From 66-474 sp035695065 (GTDB taxonomy: Bacteria > Pseudomonadota > Gammaproteobacteria > Xanthomonadales > Rhodanobacteraceae), in contig DASSEW010000007.1 in assembly GCA_035695065.1 (NCBI GenBank), positions 1-64,000 of the forward strand: a DNA stretch of 64,000 nucleotides. Reading direction: 5' to 3'. Below are positions 25,983 to 34,904 of this stretch, in pieces. Position numbers and translations under genes: made by a program. Within the stretch, counting starts at the first letter, position 1. Each line of letters starts with the position of its first letter. The notes under the pieces were generated by a model. That model was not told where the DNA came from, did no database searches, and worked only from the letters and a program-made list of their open reading frames with translations.

Positions 25983-27029
25983 ATGACCAGCGCGGAATTC
26001 GCGGCGGTACCTTCGCCGCCGCTCCTCCCACCAGCCGCCGTCAATGACGCGCGGGCAACGCTGAAGCCGTTCGAGAATTTCGACCAGGCCTGCCGCGCCG
26101 TGCTCGCGCGCCTGCGCGCCGACACCGGCGTGGCGATGTGGGCGTTCACGCGCACCGACGGCAATGACTGGCTGCTGCTCTCCACCGATGGCGAGCACGA
26201 GGGCTTGGCGCCGGGCGGGCGCTTGCCGTGGCGCGACAGCCTGTGCGCACGCATGGTCGCCGGCGAAGCGCCCGAGGCTGCGCCGGACGTGCTGGCCGAA
26301 CCGCGCTATCGCGATGCGCCGCTGCTGGAGCGCGCGCCGATCCGCGCTTACATCGGCGTACCGCTGACGCGCGCAGACGGCAGCTTGTACGGAACCCTGT
26401 GCGGCTTCGATCCTTCGCCGCACGGCTCGGAACTGCCGCTGCACCTGCCGCAGGTGCACTTGCATGCACGCCTGCTCGGCACGCTGCTGGAGCACGACTT
26501 GGAGCTGGCGGAAATCGTGCGCCGCGCCGAACGCGCCGAACTGGATTCGCTCGCCGATCCGTTGACCGGCTGCTACAACCGGCGCGGCTGGACGCGATTG
26601 CTGAAAGCCGAAGAAGCCCGCTGCCGCCGTTACGGCCACGGCGCCGGCGTGATCATGGCCGACCTCGACAACCTCAAGGTGATCAACGACAGCCTCGGAC
26701 ATGACGCGGGCGACGCGCTGCTGGCGCGCGCGGCGCGCGCACTCGCAAGCGTCGTCCGGCACGGCGATGCAGTCGCGCGTATCGGCGGCGATGAATTCGC
26801 GGTGCTGGCGATCGACGTTGGTGCCGCGGAGCTGGATCAGCTATGCATGCGCGCGGACCAGGCCCTGCGCGATGCCGAAGTGGAGGCCACGCTCGGCACC
26901 GGTTTGCGCGATCGCGAGCAGTCGCTCGCGCAAGCCTACCGGCAGGCGGATCTTGCGATGCTGCAACTCAAGCACGGCAAGCGCGCGCGCTTGCGGGCCA
27001 TCGCATCGGGCGAGCCGAAGCCGCGCTGA
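25983..27029 (+). CDS. GAF-GGDEF diguanylate cyclase
   Basis: A 348-residue soluble signalling enzyme predicted to make cyclic di-GMP. Residues about 20-165 form a GAF sensor domain (FDQACRAVLARLRADTGVAM, GVPLTRADGSLYGTLCGFD). Residues 180-340 form the GGDEF domain, with GVIMADLDNLKVINDSLGHD and the active-site loop RIGGDEFAVLA intact. A short helix joins the two. No RxxD inhibitory site is evident (AHSQ-type context absent). It is a single gene divergent from mscS, with 257 bp between them. Confidence 0.92.
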   Translation: MTSAEFAAVPSPPLLPPAAVNDARATLKPFENFDQACRAVLARLRADTGVAMWAFTRTDGNDWLLLSTDGEHEGLAPGGRLPWRDSLCARMVAGEAPEAAPDVLAEPRYRDAPLLERAPIRAYIGVPLTRADGSLYGTLCGFDPSPHGSELPLHLPQVHLHARLLGTLLEHDLELAEIVRRAERAELDSLADPLTGCYNRRGWTRLLKAEEARCRRYGHGAGVIMADLDNLKVINDSLGHDAGDALLARAARALASVVRHGDAVARIGGDEFAVLAIDVGAAELDQLCMRADQALRDAEVEATLGTGLRDREQSLAQAYRQADLAMLQLKHGKRARLRAIASGEPKPR

Positions 27030-27055
27030 GGGCAGCCCCGGCTCGCCCGGGATGA

Positions 27056-27571
27056 TTACTTCTTGTGGTGGTGCGTGCGCACGTGGCCCGCGCGGCTGAT
27101 GGTGAACTTGGCGCCCGACAAGCCGAGATCCACGCCCTGGCCCACGCCGGCCAGCGCCAGCGAGACCTCGCCTTTCGTCAGCACCTGCGCGGTGCCCGCT
27201 TTCACGGCCGCGATGTTGGCTTCGCCCTGCGCGTAATCGCCCAGCACATCGCGAATGTTGTGCACGTCGGTGAAGGTGCCGGTGCCGTCGTTGATCTGCC
27301 ACTTGCCGGCCGTCAAACCGCCGCCGACCACCTTCAGGTCCACCGGCATCGATTCGCCGTTCTCGCAGGTGACGGTGCCGTGGCCTTCGGCCTTCTTGAC
27401 GATCGCCGACCAGCCTTTCATCGTGAACGAAAGCTTGCAATCCAGGTCGGCTTGCGCGGCGTACACGTGCGGTGCAACGGCCAGCGCGGCGGCGCCCAGC
27501 AGCGCTGCGCCGATCAGCGCGGTGGCACGGCGGTGCGTGTAGAGGGTTCGAGCGGTGACATTGCCTTGCAT
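27056..27571 (-). CDS. Secreted protein of unknown function with His-rich tail
   Basis: A 171-residue protein with a signal peptide (RATALIGAALLGAAALAVA, cleaved near VYAAQA). The mature domain has two conserved-looking cysteines (LDCKLSF and VTCENGE), possibly a disulfide, and repeats of GVGQG/GGGLTAGKW character suggesting a beta-rich fold. It ends HVRTHHHKK. ATG 27571 was chosen for its strong AAGGAGA ribosome-binding site. I do not recognise a family. It converges on the GGDEF gene and diverges from the glycine-zipper gene. Confidence 0.7.
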   Translation of the reverse strand: MQGNVTARTLYTHRRATALIGAALLGAAALAVAPHVYAAQADLDCKLSFTMKGWSAIVKKAEGHGTVTCENGESMPVDLKVVGGGLTAGKWQINDGTGTFTDVHNIRDVLGDYAQGEANIAAVKAGTAQVLTKGEVSLALAGVGQGVDLGLSGAKFTISRAGHVRTHHHKK

Positions 27572-27755
27572 GGCGGATTCTCCTTCTTTGATTGCAAGCC
27601 GCGGCGACGGGCGACAGGCCCGACTGCCACGGCTACAGTTTCCGCGCGGCGACCTGAACAAGACGGCGCCTCGAACCGACTGCACGCTGAACCGGAGATT
27701 TGACAGCGCGATCGGTCGGCCGCATGGTCCATTCGGCCATGCAGGAGCAACGATC

Positions 27756-28088
27756 ATGAAGTCCATGCAGATTGCCGGCGCCGCGTTCGCGCTCGCCGCA
27801 GCCTTCGCTTTCAACACGGCACCCGCGCAGGCGCGGGTGGTCTGCCGCGACGTGCAAGTGGTTCACCAGGTGCCGCACAAGGACAAGCACCGCGTCGCCG
27901 GCACCGCGATCGGCGCCGTAGCCGGCGGCCTGCTCGGGCACCAGGTCGGCAAGGGCAAGGGCAAGACGCTCGCCACGGTGGGCGGCGCGGTCGCGGGCGG
28001 CGCGATCGGCCATCACGTCCAGACCGAACACCAGAAGCACGATACCTACACGACGGTCGAACGCCGCTGCGACGAAGTGCAGGATTGA
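27756..28088 (+). CDS. Glycine-zipper 2TM-domain periplasmic protein
   Basis: A 110-residue exported protein with a signal peptide (residues 1-26, PAQARVV). The middle has the glycine-zipper repeat GTAIGAVAGGLLGHQVGKGKG then GGAVAGGAIGHHV, as in the SlyB/17-kDa surface antigen family, whose members associate with the outer membrane. Two cysteines (CRDVQ near the start, RRCDEVQD at the end) may pair. AGGAG stands 9 bp before ATG 27756. Function is not known beyond family membership. Confidence 0.8.
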   Translation: MKSMQIAGAAFALAAAFAFNTAPAQARVVCRDVQVVHQVPHKDKHRVAGTAIGAVAGGLLGHQVGKGKGKTLATVGGAVAGGAIGHHVQTEHQKHDTYTTVERRCDEVQD

Positions 28089-28094
28089 CGCGGC

Positions 28095-30239
28095 TCAGTG
28101 CCGCGGCAGGTTCACCTTCTGCATAAGCATCGCGAAACGCGGATCGGAACACCAGTCGGCGTCGCTGAAACCGGTCACCATCATCAGCAGATGATCGTGA
28201 TCGGCTGCCGCACGCAGCAGGTTGTCGAACGCGCGATCCTTGTCGCCGAGTTCCCACTCTGGAAACGCCAGCGCCACGCCCGAAACGTATTGGCGGGCCG
28301 AGCGCTTCTCCAGCGCGGCGAGCTGCTCGCGCGCGAGCGCGTGGTGGCCCGCTTCCCATTGCAGCGTCGCCAGGAACCCGAGATAACTGGACGGATGCGG
28401 CGCCGGCGTCAAAGCGACGGCCATCCGCGCCTCGGCGATCGCATCCTCGGAGCGGCCCTTGGCCCGCAGCGCGCCGGCCAGGAATGCGTGCGCCAGCGCG
28501 AACCGCGGTTCCAGCGCGATCGTGGCGCGGGCCTGCTCGATCGCGGCGTCCACATCGCCCGCGTACAGCAGCGCCCGCCCGAGGTCGGCGTTGATGATGG
28601 GCGAAAGCGGATCCAGGTCGCGCGCGCGCCGCATTTCCACCAGCGCGCCCGCCATGTCGCCCACGAACCACAGGTACATTGCCCGCCACTGGCGGGCGGT
28701 GGCATCGCTCGGATCGAGCTCCAGCGCGCGCCGCAATTCGCGATCCGCATCCGCCCATCGCCAATGCATTTCATTCAACAGACCCAGCACCGCATGACCG
28801 CGCGATTGCTGCGGGTCCAGCGCGACCGCCCGCTCGGCCGCGGCGAGCGCGTCTTCGTAATGCGCGTCGGGCGGCGCGTCGCTGTTGTAGTCGCGCAGCA
28901 CCGTGTAGGCCTCCGCGACCGCGCTCCAGGCCGGCGCGTAATCCGGGTCGGCCTGGATCGCGCGGCGGAAGTAGGCGATCGCCTGCGCGATGTCGGCGCT
29001 GGTGCGGCGATTGAGGTACTGCAAGCCGACGAAGTAGTAATCGTGCGCGGCCGGATCCAGCCCGGCGCGGGTGTGGAGGTCCGACAACGTCGAGGCGCTG
29101 AGCTTGGGTTGCAGCTCGCGCAGCACCGCCTCGGCGATTTCATCTTCCACGGTGAGCAGGTCGCGCGCGGCGGGCTCGTATTCGGTCGCCCACAGTTCAT
29201 AACCGTCCTGCGCGCTGATCAGCGCCACGCGCACGCGCAGCCGCTCGCCGGAACGTTGCACGCTGCCTTCGAGCACGTTGGCCACGCCGAGCGCATGCGC
29301 AGCCTGGCGCACGTCGACCGGCTTGTCGCGGAACACGAATGCCGAGGTACGCGCGGCCACCCGCAGGTGCGAGAAGCGGCCGAGCCGGTTGATCAGTTCC
29401 TCGGTGATGCCGTCGCTCAGGTACTGCTGCGAGGCATCGGCATCCATGTCGATGAACGGCAGCACCGCCAGGGTGACGGCGCCGGGCGCGGGTGCGGACG
29501 CCGGCTTCGCGGCGACGGCTGCATGGTCCCCCGGCGCGGATGCATTGCTGCGCGCCCATCCGAAGTAAACACCTGCCGCGAGCATGACGATCGCGGCAAA
29601 CCCGGCGGCAACGATCCACATGCGCCGGCGGCCGGGCGGCGGAACGGGGGCCTGCGCAGGCGATTCCGGAGCGCGCTCGGGCATCGCCACGGCGACTTCG
29701 CCTGCAGCCGTCGGGACAGGAAGCGCCGGTGCATCGACATCGCCGGCGCGGCGGCGCGGCGGCTCCGCCGGCTCGACCGGATGCAGCAATGCGCATTCGG
29801 CTTCCCACAATTGCGCGGTCAGCAACTGCATCGCGTCGGCGAGGCGGCGGCGATAGGTACTCCAGCTCAGGTGCAGGCTTTCGGCCACCACCTGCTGGCT
29901 GCGCATCGGCGACAGCCAGGTCAGCTCCAGCACGCGCCGCAGCGCGGCGAGCTTCGGCGCATCGCCGATGCGCTCGCACTGTTCGCGCAGGAGGTCCTTC
30001 AGCGCCTGCACCGGCGCGATGGGCTCCGCCGCCTCGCGCACCGCGGCCGCGACCAGTCGCGAATGCAGCAATGCGTTCTCGCGCAGCAGGTCGGTGCGCA
30101 GGTAATGCCGCAAGGCCGAACGCACGGCGTCGGCGAATTCGGCTTCGGTCAATGCGGCAGCGGGCTGCTCGGCGGCTTCGCTGGAAGCGGACGCAGGACG
30201 ATGCTGCCCGGCTGGTTCGGACCCGATCGGCTCTGCCAT
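28095..30239 (-). CDS. Membrane-anchored HTH, TolB/FlgO-like and TPR regulator
   Basis: A 714-residue protein with unusual architecture. Residues about 100-145 (LSPMRSQQVVAESLHLSWST then YRRRLADAMQLLTAQLWEAE) look like a sigma-region-4/LuxR-like helix-turn-helix. A Pro/Ala linker leads to one transmembrane helix (207-227). Residues 255-400 resemble the TolB-like N-terminal/FlgO domain (LAVLPFIDMDADASQQYLSD, GITEELINRLGRFSHLRVAA). The rest (about 410-700) is six or more TPR units. This arrangement recalls CadC/adenylate-cyclase-like one-component sensors, with DNA binding inside and a sensor outside. Target genes are unknown. Start ATG 30239 precedes MAEPIGSEP. Confidence 0.75.
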   Translation of the reverse strand: MAEPIGSEPAGQHRPASASSEAAEQPAAALTEAEFADAVRSALRHYLRTDLLRENALLHSRLVAAAVREAAEPIAPVQALKDLLREQCERIGDAPKLAALRRVLELTWLSPMRSQQVVAESLHLSWSTYRRRLADAMQLLTAQLWEAECALLHPVEPAEPPRRRAGDVDAPALPVPTAAGEVAVAMPERAPESPAQAPVPPPGRRRMWIVAAGFAAIVMLAAGVYFGWARSNASAPGDHAAVAAKPASAPAPGAVTLAVLPFIDMDADASQQYLSDGITEELINRLGRFSHLRVAARTSAFVFRDKPVDVRQAAHALGVANVLEGSVQRSGERLRVRVALISAQDGYELWATEYEPAARDLLTVEDEIAEAVLRELQPKLSASTLSDLHTRAGLDPAAHDYYFVGLQYLNRRTSADIAQAIAYFRRAIQADPDYAPAWSAVAEAYTVLRDYNSDAPPDAHYEDALAAAERAVALDPQQSRGHAVLGLLNEMHWRWADADRELRRALELDPSDATARQWRAMYLWFVGDMAGALVEMRRARDLDPLSPIINADLGRALLYAGDVDAAIEQARATIALEPRFALAHAFLAGALRAKGRSEDAIAEARMAVALTPAPHPSSYLGFLATLQWEAGHHALAREQLAALEKRSARQYVSGVALAFPEWELGDKDRAFDNLLRAAADHDHLLMMVTGFSDADWCSDPRFAMLMQKVNLPRH

Positions 30240-30401
30240 GCTGCCCCGCGCACCCCTCGCTGGCCAGGGCTTGCAGTCTAACCCGTGCGCGCCGGGATGG
30301 TAAACGCACGCCTGAGCCGGAAATGAGCAGCATCTGGCATAGAAAGCGGACAGCGGCATGCCATGCAATGCACGGCACCGGTCATCCCCGAGCCCCGACC
30401 C

Positions 30402-30983
30402 ATGCCACGCTTCTGCTTACGCCTGCTGCCGCAGATCTTCTCGTGCGCGATCGCACTCTGCGCCTGCGGCGGCGAGAGCGGACCGGTGCCGGGCGGCCCG
30501 CACGCGCAGCCGCCGATTGCGACGCCCGGTCGCGCCGGCCCGCTGGCCGAATCCGATATCGCGCTGTACCTGCAAGTGATGCGCGAAGCCGCGCAGCGGG
30601 TGCAGCATCCGACCGCCGCGGAGAAGCAGATGCTGGCCCGGGCCGATGCGGTCACCGCCGCCGCGAACCGCGGCGAGGTCTCGCTCGCGCCCGCCGACAA
30701 CCAGGCCCTGCAGGACGCGCTGGCGTTCCACATGCAGATGGACCTGCAGGTCGCCAAGGCGCGCAGCCTCGACGTGTTGCATTACCAGGCGCTCAGCGAA
30801 CGCATCGAGGAAGAAGCAGGCGAACTGTATTGCCGGCCTTCCGCCGCCGTGCCGGACACCACGTTGAAACCGCGGGTGGCTGAAATCGAGCACCTGGTCG
30901 GCATCGTGCGGAACCCGGGACCGACCGGTTCGGCGCCGGTTCCGCCTGTCTGCGCCGATGGCGACGCGGGCGCGCAATATTGA
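30402..30983 (+). CDS. Hypothetical lipoprotein, helical
   Basis: A 193-residue protein. Starting at ATG 30402 gives a short signal (RFCLRLLPQIFSCAIALCAC) that ends in a possible lipobox LCAC. The mature part is a Pro/Gly-rich stretch followed by a mostly helical domain (SDIALYLQVMREAAQRVQHP, LARADAVTAAANRGEV). One further Cys lies in LYCRPS and one in PPVCADG. No family recognised. An in-frame ATG at 30363 would spoil the signal peptide. Confidence 0.6.
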   Translation: MPRFCLRLLPQIFSCAIALCACGGESGPVPGGPHAQPPIATPGRAGPLAESDIALYLQVMREAAQRVQHPTAAEKQMLARADAVTAAANRGEVSLAPADNQALQDALAFHMQMDLQVAKARSLDVLHYQALSERIEEEAGELYCRPSAAVPDTTLKPRVAEIEHLVGIVRNPGPTGSAPVPPVCADGDAGAQY

Positions 30984-31026
30984 TCCACCTTCGTCCCACG
31001 CAACACCGTTTCCACCAGGAGAGATC

Positions 31027-31461
31027 ATGAAGACCACGTTGCTGCCCGGCCTGCTCGCCCTCGCCGCCCTGCCCGCGCTTGCCGCCGACAATCCGATGAA
31101 GCCGGGCATGTGGGAAATCACCGCCCGGACCGAAATGGCCGGCATGCCTTACAAGATGCCGCCGATGACGTCGAAGATCTGCATCACGCCGGAGATGCTG
31201 GCGAAGAATCACGGCCTGGGTGAACAGAAGTCGCCGCCTGGCACGCATTGCGAGCGCACCGACTACAAGATTTCCGGCAACCACGCCGAATGGGGCGTGA
31301 GCTGCACCGGCAAGAACGCGATGAGCGGCCACGGCACCCTGACCTGGGATTCCCCGGATTCGTATCACGGCGAAACCCATCTCACGATGCAAATGGATGG
31401 CCATACCAACAACGTGGACCAGACGATGAGCGCGAAGCGCCTCGGCGAGTGCACCAAGTGA
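31027..31461 (+). CDS. DUF3617-family periplasmic protein
   Basis: A 144-residue exported protein with a signal peptide (residues 1-19, ALPALAAD). The mature sequence starts NPMKPGMWEITARTEMAGMP, the hallmark of DUF3617, and has four cysteines (KICITPE, HCERTDY, VSCTGK, GECTK) that could form two disulfides. Function in the family is unknown. A GGAGAG ribosome-binding site lies at about 31018-31023. It is followed after 11 bp by another small exported protein. Confidence 0.82.
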   Translation: MKTTLLPGLLALAALPALAADNPMKPGMWEITARTEMAGMPYKMPPMTSKICITPEMLAKNHGLGEQKSPPGTHCERTDYKISGNHAEWGVSCTGKNAMSGHGTLTWDSPDSYHGETHLTMQMDGHTNNVDQTMSAKRLGECTK

Positions 31462-31472
31462 GCGAGCGAGGA

Positions 31473-31991
31473 ATGACCATGTTCGAGATCTCCCACACCC
31501 GCCTGCGCGGGCTGCTGATGGCGGTCGCCATCGGCCTGCTGGTTTGCTTCGGTGCCCACGCCGCCGCGCCTGCGGCCGACGATCCTGATCTGCAACGGGT
31601 CGCGAATTTCCGCATGGATGACCAGGTCATGGCGAAGTACATCAAGGCCCAGGAGGCGTTGATGCAGGCCGCCAAGTCGCATCCGGAGCTGGAAAACCAG
31701 GAAGACCCGAGCGATGCGAAGACGCTGGACGAAACCATCGCCCGCCTGGACAAGCAGCCTGTGCTGCGCGCGGCGCTCGCCTCCGCGGGCATGAGCACGC
31801 GCGATTACGTGTTGTGCAGCTTCGCCCTGATGCAGAGCAGCATCTACGCGTGGGGCGTGCAGATGCAGGGCCAGAAGATGTGGGCGAAGATTCCGCCCGG
31901 TATCCCGACGGCGAACACCAAATGGGTGATCGCGCACAAGGCGGAACTGGAAAAGCTGAAGTCGGCGTCCGGGGGCGATGACGGCAACTGA
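31473..31991 (+). CDS. Small exported helical protein, unknown
   Basis: A 172-residue protein with an N-terminal signal or membrane helix (LRGLLMAVAIGLLVCFGAHA, then APAADD). The mature part is largely helical and charged, with one Cys (YVLCSFALMQSS). It starts 12 bp after the DUF3617 gene and shares its terminator at 32018-32039, so the two probably form a transcription unit. The ATG at 31473 is preceded by GAGCGAGG; the in-frame ATG at 31479 is an alternative. No family recognised. Confidence 0.65.
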   Translation: MTMFEISHTRLRGLLMAVAIGLLVCFGAHAAAPAADDPDLQRVANFRMDDQVMAKYIKAQEALMQAAKSHPELENQEDPSDAKTLDETIARLDKQPVLRAALASAGMSTRDYVLCSFALMQSSIYAWGVQMQGQKMWAKIPPGIPTANTKWVIAHKAELEKLKSASGGDDGN

Positions 31992-32017
31992 GTGCAGCAC
32001 GAGGCTCGGGGAGGGGC

Positions 32018-32047
32018 ACGGCCGCCGCAAGGCGGCCGTTGTTTTTA
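32018..32047 (+). terminator. Factor-independent terminator
   Basis: ACGGCCGCC (32018-32026) and GGCGGCCGT (32031-32039) form a stem with a GCAA loop, followed by TGTTTTTA. It ends the 31027-31991 unit and faces the convergent gene at 32057. Confidence 0.9.
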
Positions 32048-32056
32048 TTGGCGCTG

Positions 32057-32857
32057 CTACTTCGAGAGCTTGTCGATCAGCTTGACCATGATCGTGCCGC
32101 CCGGCAGCACCATCCCGGCGAAATCCGCGCCAAGGTCGAACAGCGCATCGCGCGAGCCGAGCTTGCGCACGGCATTGCCGAGCATGCTGCCTTCCTTGTT
32201 GACGCGGCCCGACAGGCCATCGATCTCGATCACGCCGAGTTTGTCCTTCCACGCGAACTGGAACGCATACACGGGGCGATACAAAAGATCGAGTGCATGC
32301 AGGTCGATCTCGTCGGAATCGATCTGGTCGGCCTCGACCGGCGCCGCAAGCCGCGACTTCACCTGCTGCAACACCGAGGCGGCCGTGACGGTCGGCGCGA
32401 TGAAATGCGGTTCGCTGCTGTCGGTGACCTCGCGGAAGGCGTAATTGCCTGCGAAGTCGGCCAGCAGCTTTTCGGAATTCGGGCGGTGCAGCCCGTCGAA
32501 ATATTCCGACAAAGGCGTGACGCGTTCGCAATGCTCCAGCGCCGGCAGGTGCAATTCGCGGCGCGCGTCCACGTCCAGTTTCTGTCCCAGCAATTCCACG
32601 GCAGCCGCGTCGGCGTGCTCGATGCGCAGCTTGTAATTGGCCTTGCGCTTGTACACCGTGCGCCGCTCGGCCTTGGCCAGCCAGAACGGCTCGTAGCGCT
32701 TCTCGGATTTGGCGAGCGTGATGTCGGTGTCCTTGGGCCGATCCCACAGCTTCATGCGCGCCAGCATGCCGAATGCGCCAACCTTCTCGTGCTCCGCCTG
32801 CGCGCGCGCCGACACGTCGTTGTAGACATCGTCGAAGACGCAAATCTTTTCTTCCAT
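32057..32857 (-). CDS. Conserved-looking soluble protein, unknown function
   Basis: A 266-residue protein without signal peptide or membrane helix. It has an N-terminal charged region (CVFDDVYNDVSARAQAEHEK), a basic middle (AKAERRTVYKRKANYKLRIE) and a segment VYAFQFAWKDKLGVIEIDGL SGR, which recalls small beta domains that contact their own cargo or membrane. A glycine-rich end (DFAGMVLPGGTIMVKLIDKL) could be membrane-interactive. I cannot name a family. It is the single gene between two terminator or lipoprotein units, so its context tells little. Confidence 0.55.
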   Translation of the reverse strand: MEEKICVFDDVYNDVSARAQAEHEKVGAFGMLARMKLWDRPKDTDITLAKSEKRYEPFWLAKAERRTVYKRKANYKLRIEHADAAAVELLGQKLDVDARRELHLPALEHCERVTPLSEYFDGLHRPNSEKLLADFAGNYAFREVTDSSEPHFIAPTVTAASVLQQVKSRLAAPVEADQIDSDEIDLHALDLLYRPVYAFQFAWKDKLGVIEIDGLSGRVNKEGSMLGNAVRKLGSRDALFDLGADFAGMVLPGGTIMVKLIDKLSK

Positions 32858-32935
32858 GCATTCCCCAATGCGTGCCGCCCGTGAGCGGCATCATGCGCGC
32901 GCGCAGCGGCGCTTTTCAACAGTCCGGAACGGGGA

Positions 32936-33676
32936 TCACTTCTTCGACAGCTCCGGGAATTTCGCGGGGTCGAAGCCGGCGACCTCGAAGGTCAGCGTTT
33001 CCTTGCCGTGGTCTTTGGTGACCACGTCCATCTCGATCACCTTGGCTTTCTCCATCGCCTTGATGAAGCGCGAATCGTCCTTGATGAACAGCGCGGGTTC
33101 GCCGGTCTTGGGCAGGTAGGCTTTCCACTTTTCCGGCTTGCCGTCGAAGCGCATCGGCAACTCGCATTGGTCCTTGCAGACGAAGCCGTGGCCGCTGCCG
33201 AACAGGTAAACACTTTGGCCCCACTTCGAATGCCGGCGCAGGATCAGGCGCACCGCTGCCTCGCCCGTGGGCTTGCTGCTGCTGATGCTGGCGCTGATCT
33301 GCTTGCCGCCGGATTGCATGCCGGTCTGGTACAGCCACAGCGCGGCAAGGCGATCGCTTTCGGCCCTGGCTTTGGCCTTGGCCTGGATGCCCGGCAGCGT
33401 CTTCTGCACTTCCGCCGCACCCGGCGTGTTCGGGTAATCGGTGACGATCTCTTCGCCGATCGGCGCGGCCAGGTCGTCGCGATGGTCATTGAGCATCTGC
33501 TGGTAGAGCTTCAGCTTCTGCGCCGCCTGCTGGACATCCGCGTTCTGCGGGTTGGCCGGCACCGCGTTGGACGTGTTCGCCTGGTTGCCGCCCGGGCTGC
33601 ATGCCGCAAGCGAGAACGCCAGCAACGCGCCGGCGAGCGGCGCTCCGTATTGCTTCACTGCGCGGGAGAGTTCCAT
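32936..33676 (-). CDS. Hypothetical lipoprotein
   Basis: A 246-residue protein with a signal peptide ending in lipobox LAAC (about residue 24; LLAFSLAACSPGG), so probably anchored to a membrane and facing the periplasm. A helical region (NADVQQAAQKLKLYQQMLND) is followed by a mixed domain with a Cys pair (FVCKDQCELP). It may be a tetratricopeptide-like or beta-barrel protein; no family is recognised. The start MELSRAVKQYG (33676) fits the signal best; a start 27 bp earlier is possible. Confidence 0.65.
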   Translation of the reverse strand: MELSRAVKQYGAPLAGALLAFSLAACSPGGNQANTSNAVPANPQNADVQQAAQKLKLYQQMLNDHRDDLAAPIGEEIVTDYPNTPGAAEVQKTLPGIQAKAKARAESDRLAALWLYQTGMQSGGKQISASISSSKPTGEAAVRLILRRHSKWGQSVYLFGSGHGFVCKDQCELPMRFDGKPEKWKAYLPKTGEPALFIKDDSRFIKAMEKAKVIEMDVVTKDHGKETLTFEVAGFDPAKFPELSKK

Positions 33677-33736
33677 CGCCCGATTATGCGTCATCCCGCG
33701 CATGGCGGCAGCCGTCCCTGGCCGCCTCGGCTCCCG

Positions 33737-34798
33737 TCACCCGCACTCACTGCAGGCGTGCGGATGTCCGTGCCGGATCACGGCCGGGCGCACCTGCGGC
33801 TTGGCATCGCGCTGGCCGAAAACCATCCCTCCGAGGATCAACGCGCCACCCGCGGCCATGCTGAGCGTCAGCGGTTCGCCGAGGAACAGCCAGCCCCACG
33901 CCACGCCGAACGCCGGCACCAGCCAGGTCACCATCGCCGCGCGCGCCGCGCCGATGCGCTGGATCAACTTGAAATACAGCGCGTAGGCGGTGCCGGTGCA
34001 GAACACGCCCAGTGCGACCACGCTCGCCCACGAGTGCGAAGGAATCGACGTCGCCGGCCAGCTCGCGAACGCCAGCGGCGCCAGTTCGATCGCTCCGCAC
34101 AGCAACGCCGCGGCAGCCAGGGCGGCGGGCGGCAGGTCGGAAAGATAACGCTTCAACAGATTGGCCGAGATGCCATACATCAGCGCCGCCAGCGTGCCGG
34201 CCGCGACCGCCGCGCCGATATTGGAACCGGCGACGTGCCCGCTCGCCAGCACGGCCACGCCGACCAGGCCCGCGAACAGCGCGATCGCGCGGCGCGCACC
34301 GATGCGTTCCCCGAACACGAAGAACGCAGCCAGCGCAGCGAACGGCACCGCCATGCTGTTGGAAATCGCACTGACGCCCGCCGGTGCACGTTCCGCGCCC
34401 CACGCGAACAGCAGGAACGGCAAGGTGGTGTTGAGCGCGCCGATGCCGATCACCGCCAACCAGCGCGAGCGCGTGAAACGCGCGCGCTCACGCAACAGGA
34501 ACGGCAGCAGCACCAGCGCACCCAGGGCGAGCCGCACTTCCACCATCGGGAACGGGCCGAAGTCCTTAGCGGCCACGCGCTGGAACAAGAACGAGCCGCC
34601 CCAGATCGCCGCCAGCACAATCAGCATTGCGTAGACGCCCATCTCGCCATTGCCCGGCTGGCGAATGCGTTTCCCGCCGCGCGGCTTGCGCTTCCGCGGC
34701 CGGCCCACCTGCGCCAGCCGCCGCGCGGTTTCCGGGTTCGTGATGTGGCCCTGCAGGAACAGCATGCCGCCGGCGATCTTTGCAAATTCGTTCAACAT
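33737..34798 (-). CDS. EamA/DMT-superfamily exporter with N-terminal extension
   Basis: From ATG 34798 the product is 353 residues. The ten-helix EamA transporter proper starts at MGVYAMLIVLAAIWGGSFLF (ATG 34642, giving 301 residues, the usual size). The preceding 52 residues (MLNEFAKIAGGMLFLQGHIT, then a basic PRKRKPRGGKR stretch) are soluble and unlike the transporter. They may be an extra domain, or a separate small protein translated from the same RNA. Such pumps export amino acids or metabolites. The divergent LysR gene at 34905 probably regulates it. The C-terminus ends HGHPHACSECG, with metal-binding character. Confidence 0.8.
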   Translation of the reverse strand: MLNEFAKIAGGMLFLQGHITNPETARRLAQVGRPRKRKPRGGKRIRQPGNGEMGVYAMLIVLAAIWGGSFLFQRVAAKDFGPFPMVEVRLALGALVLLPFLLRERARFTRSRWLAVIGIGALNTTLPFLLFAWGAERAPAGVSAISNSMAVPFAALAAFFVFGERIGARRAIALFAGLVGVAVLASGHVAGSNIGAAVAAGTLAALMYGISANLLKRYLSDLPPAALAAAALLCGAIELAPLAFASWPATSIPSHSWASVVALGVFCTGTAYALYFKLIQRIGAARAAMVTWLVPAFGVAWGWLFLGEPLTLSMAAGGALILGGMVFGQRDAKPQVRPAVIRHGHPHACSECG

Positions 34799-34904
34799 GG
34801 CTTCCTTCTCCAATGTTGCGAGATTGACCCTGGAAGCGCAGCATATGGTCGCCCCGTGGCTTGCGGTAGTGATGATTTTTCCAATCTGACTTGAGAAATA
34901 TCGA

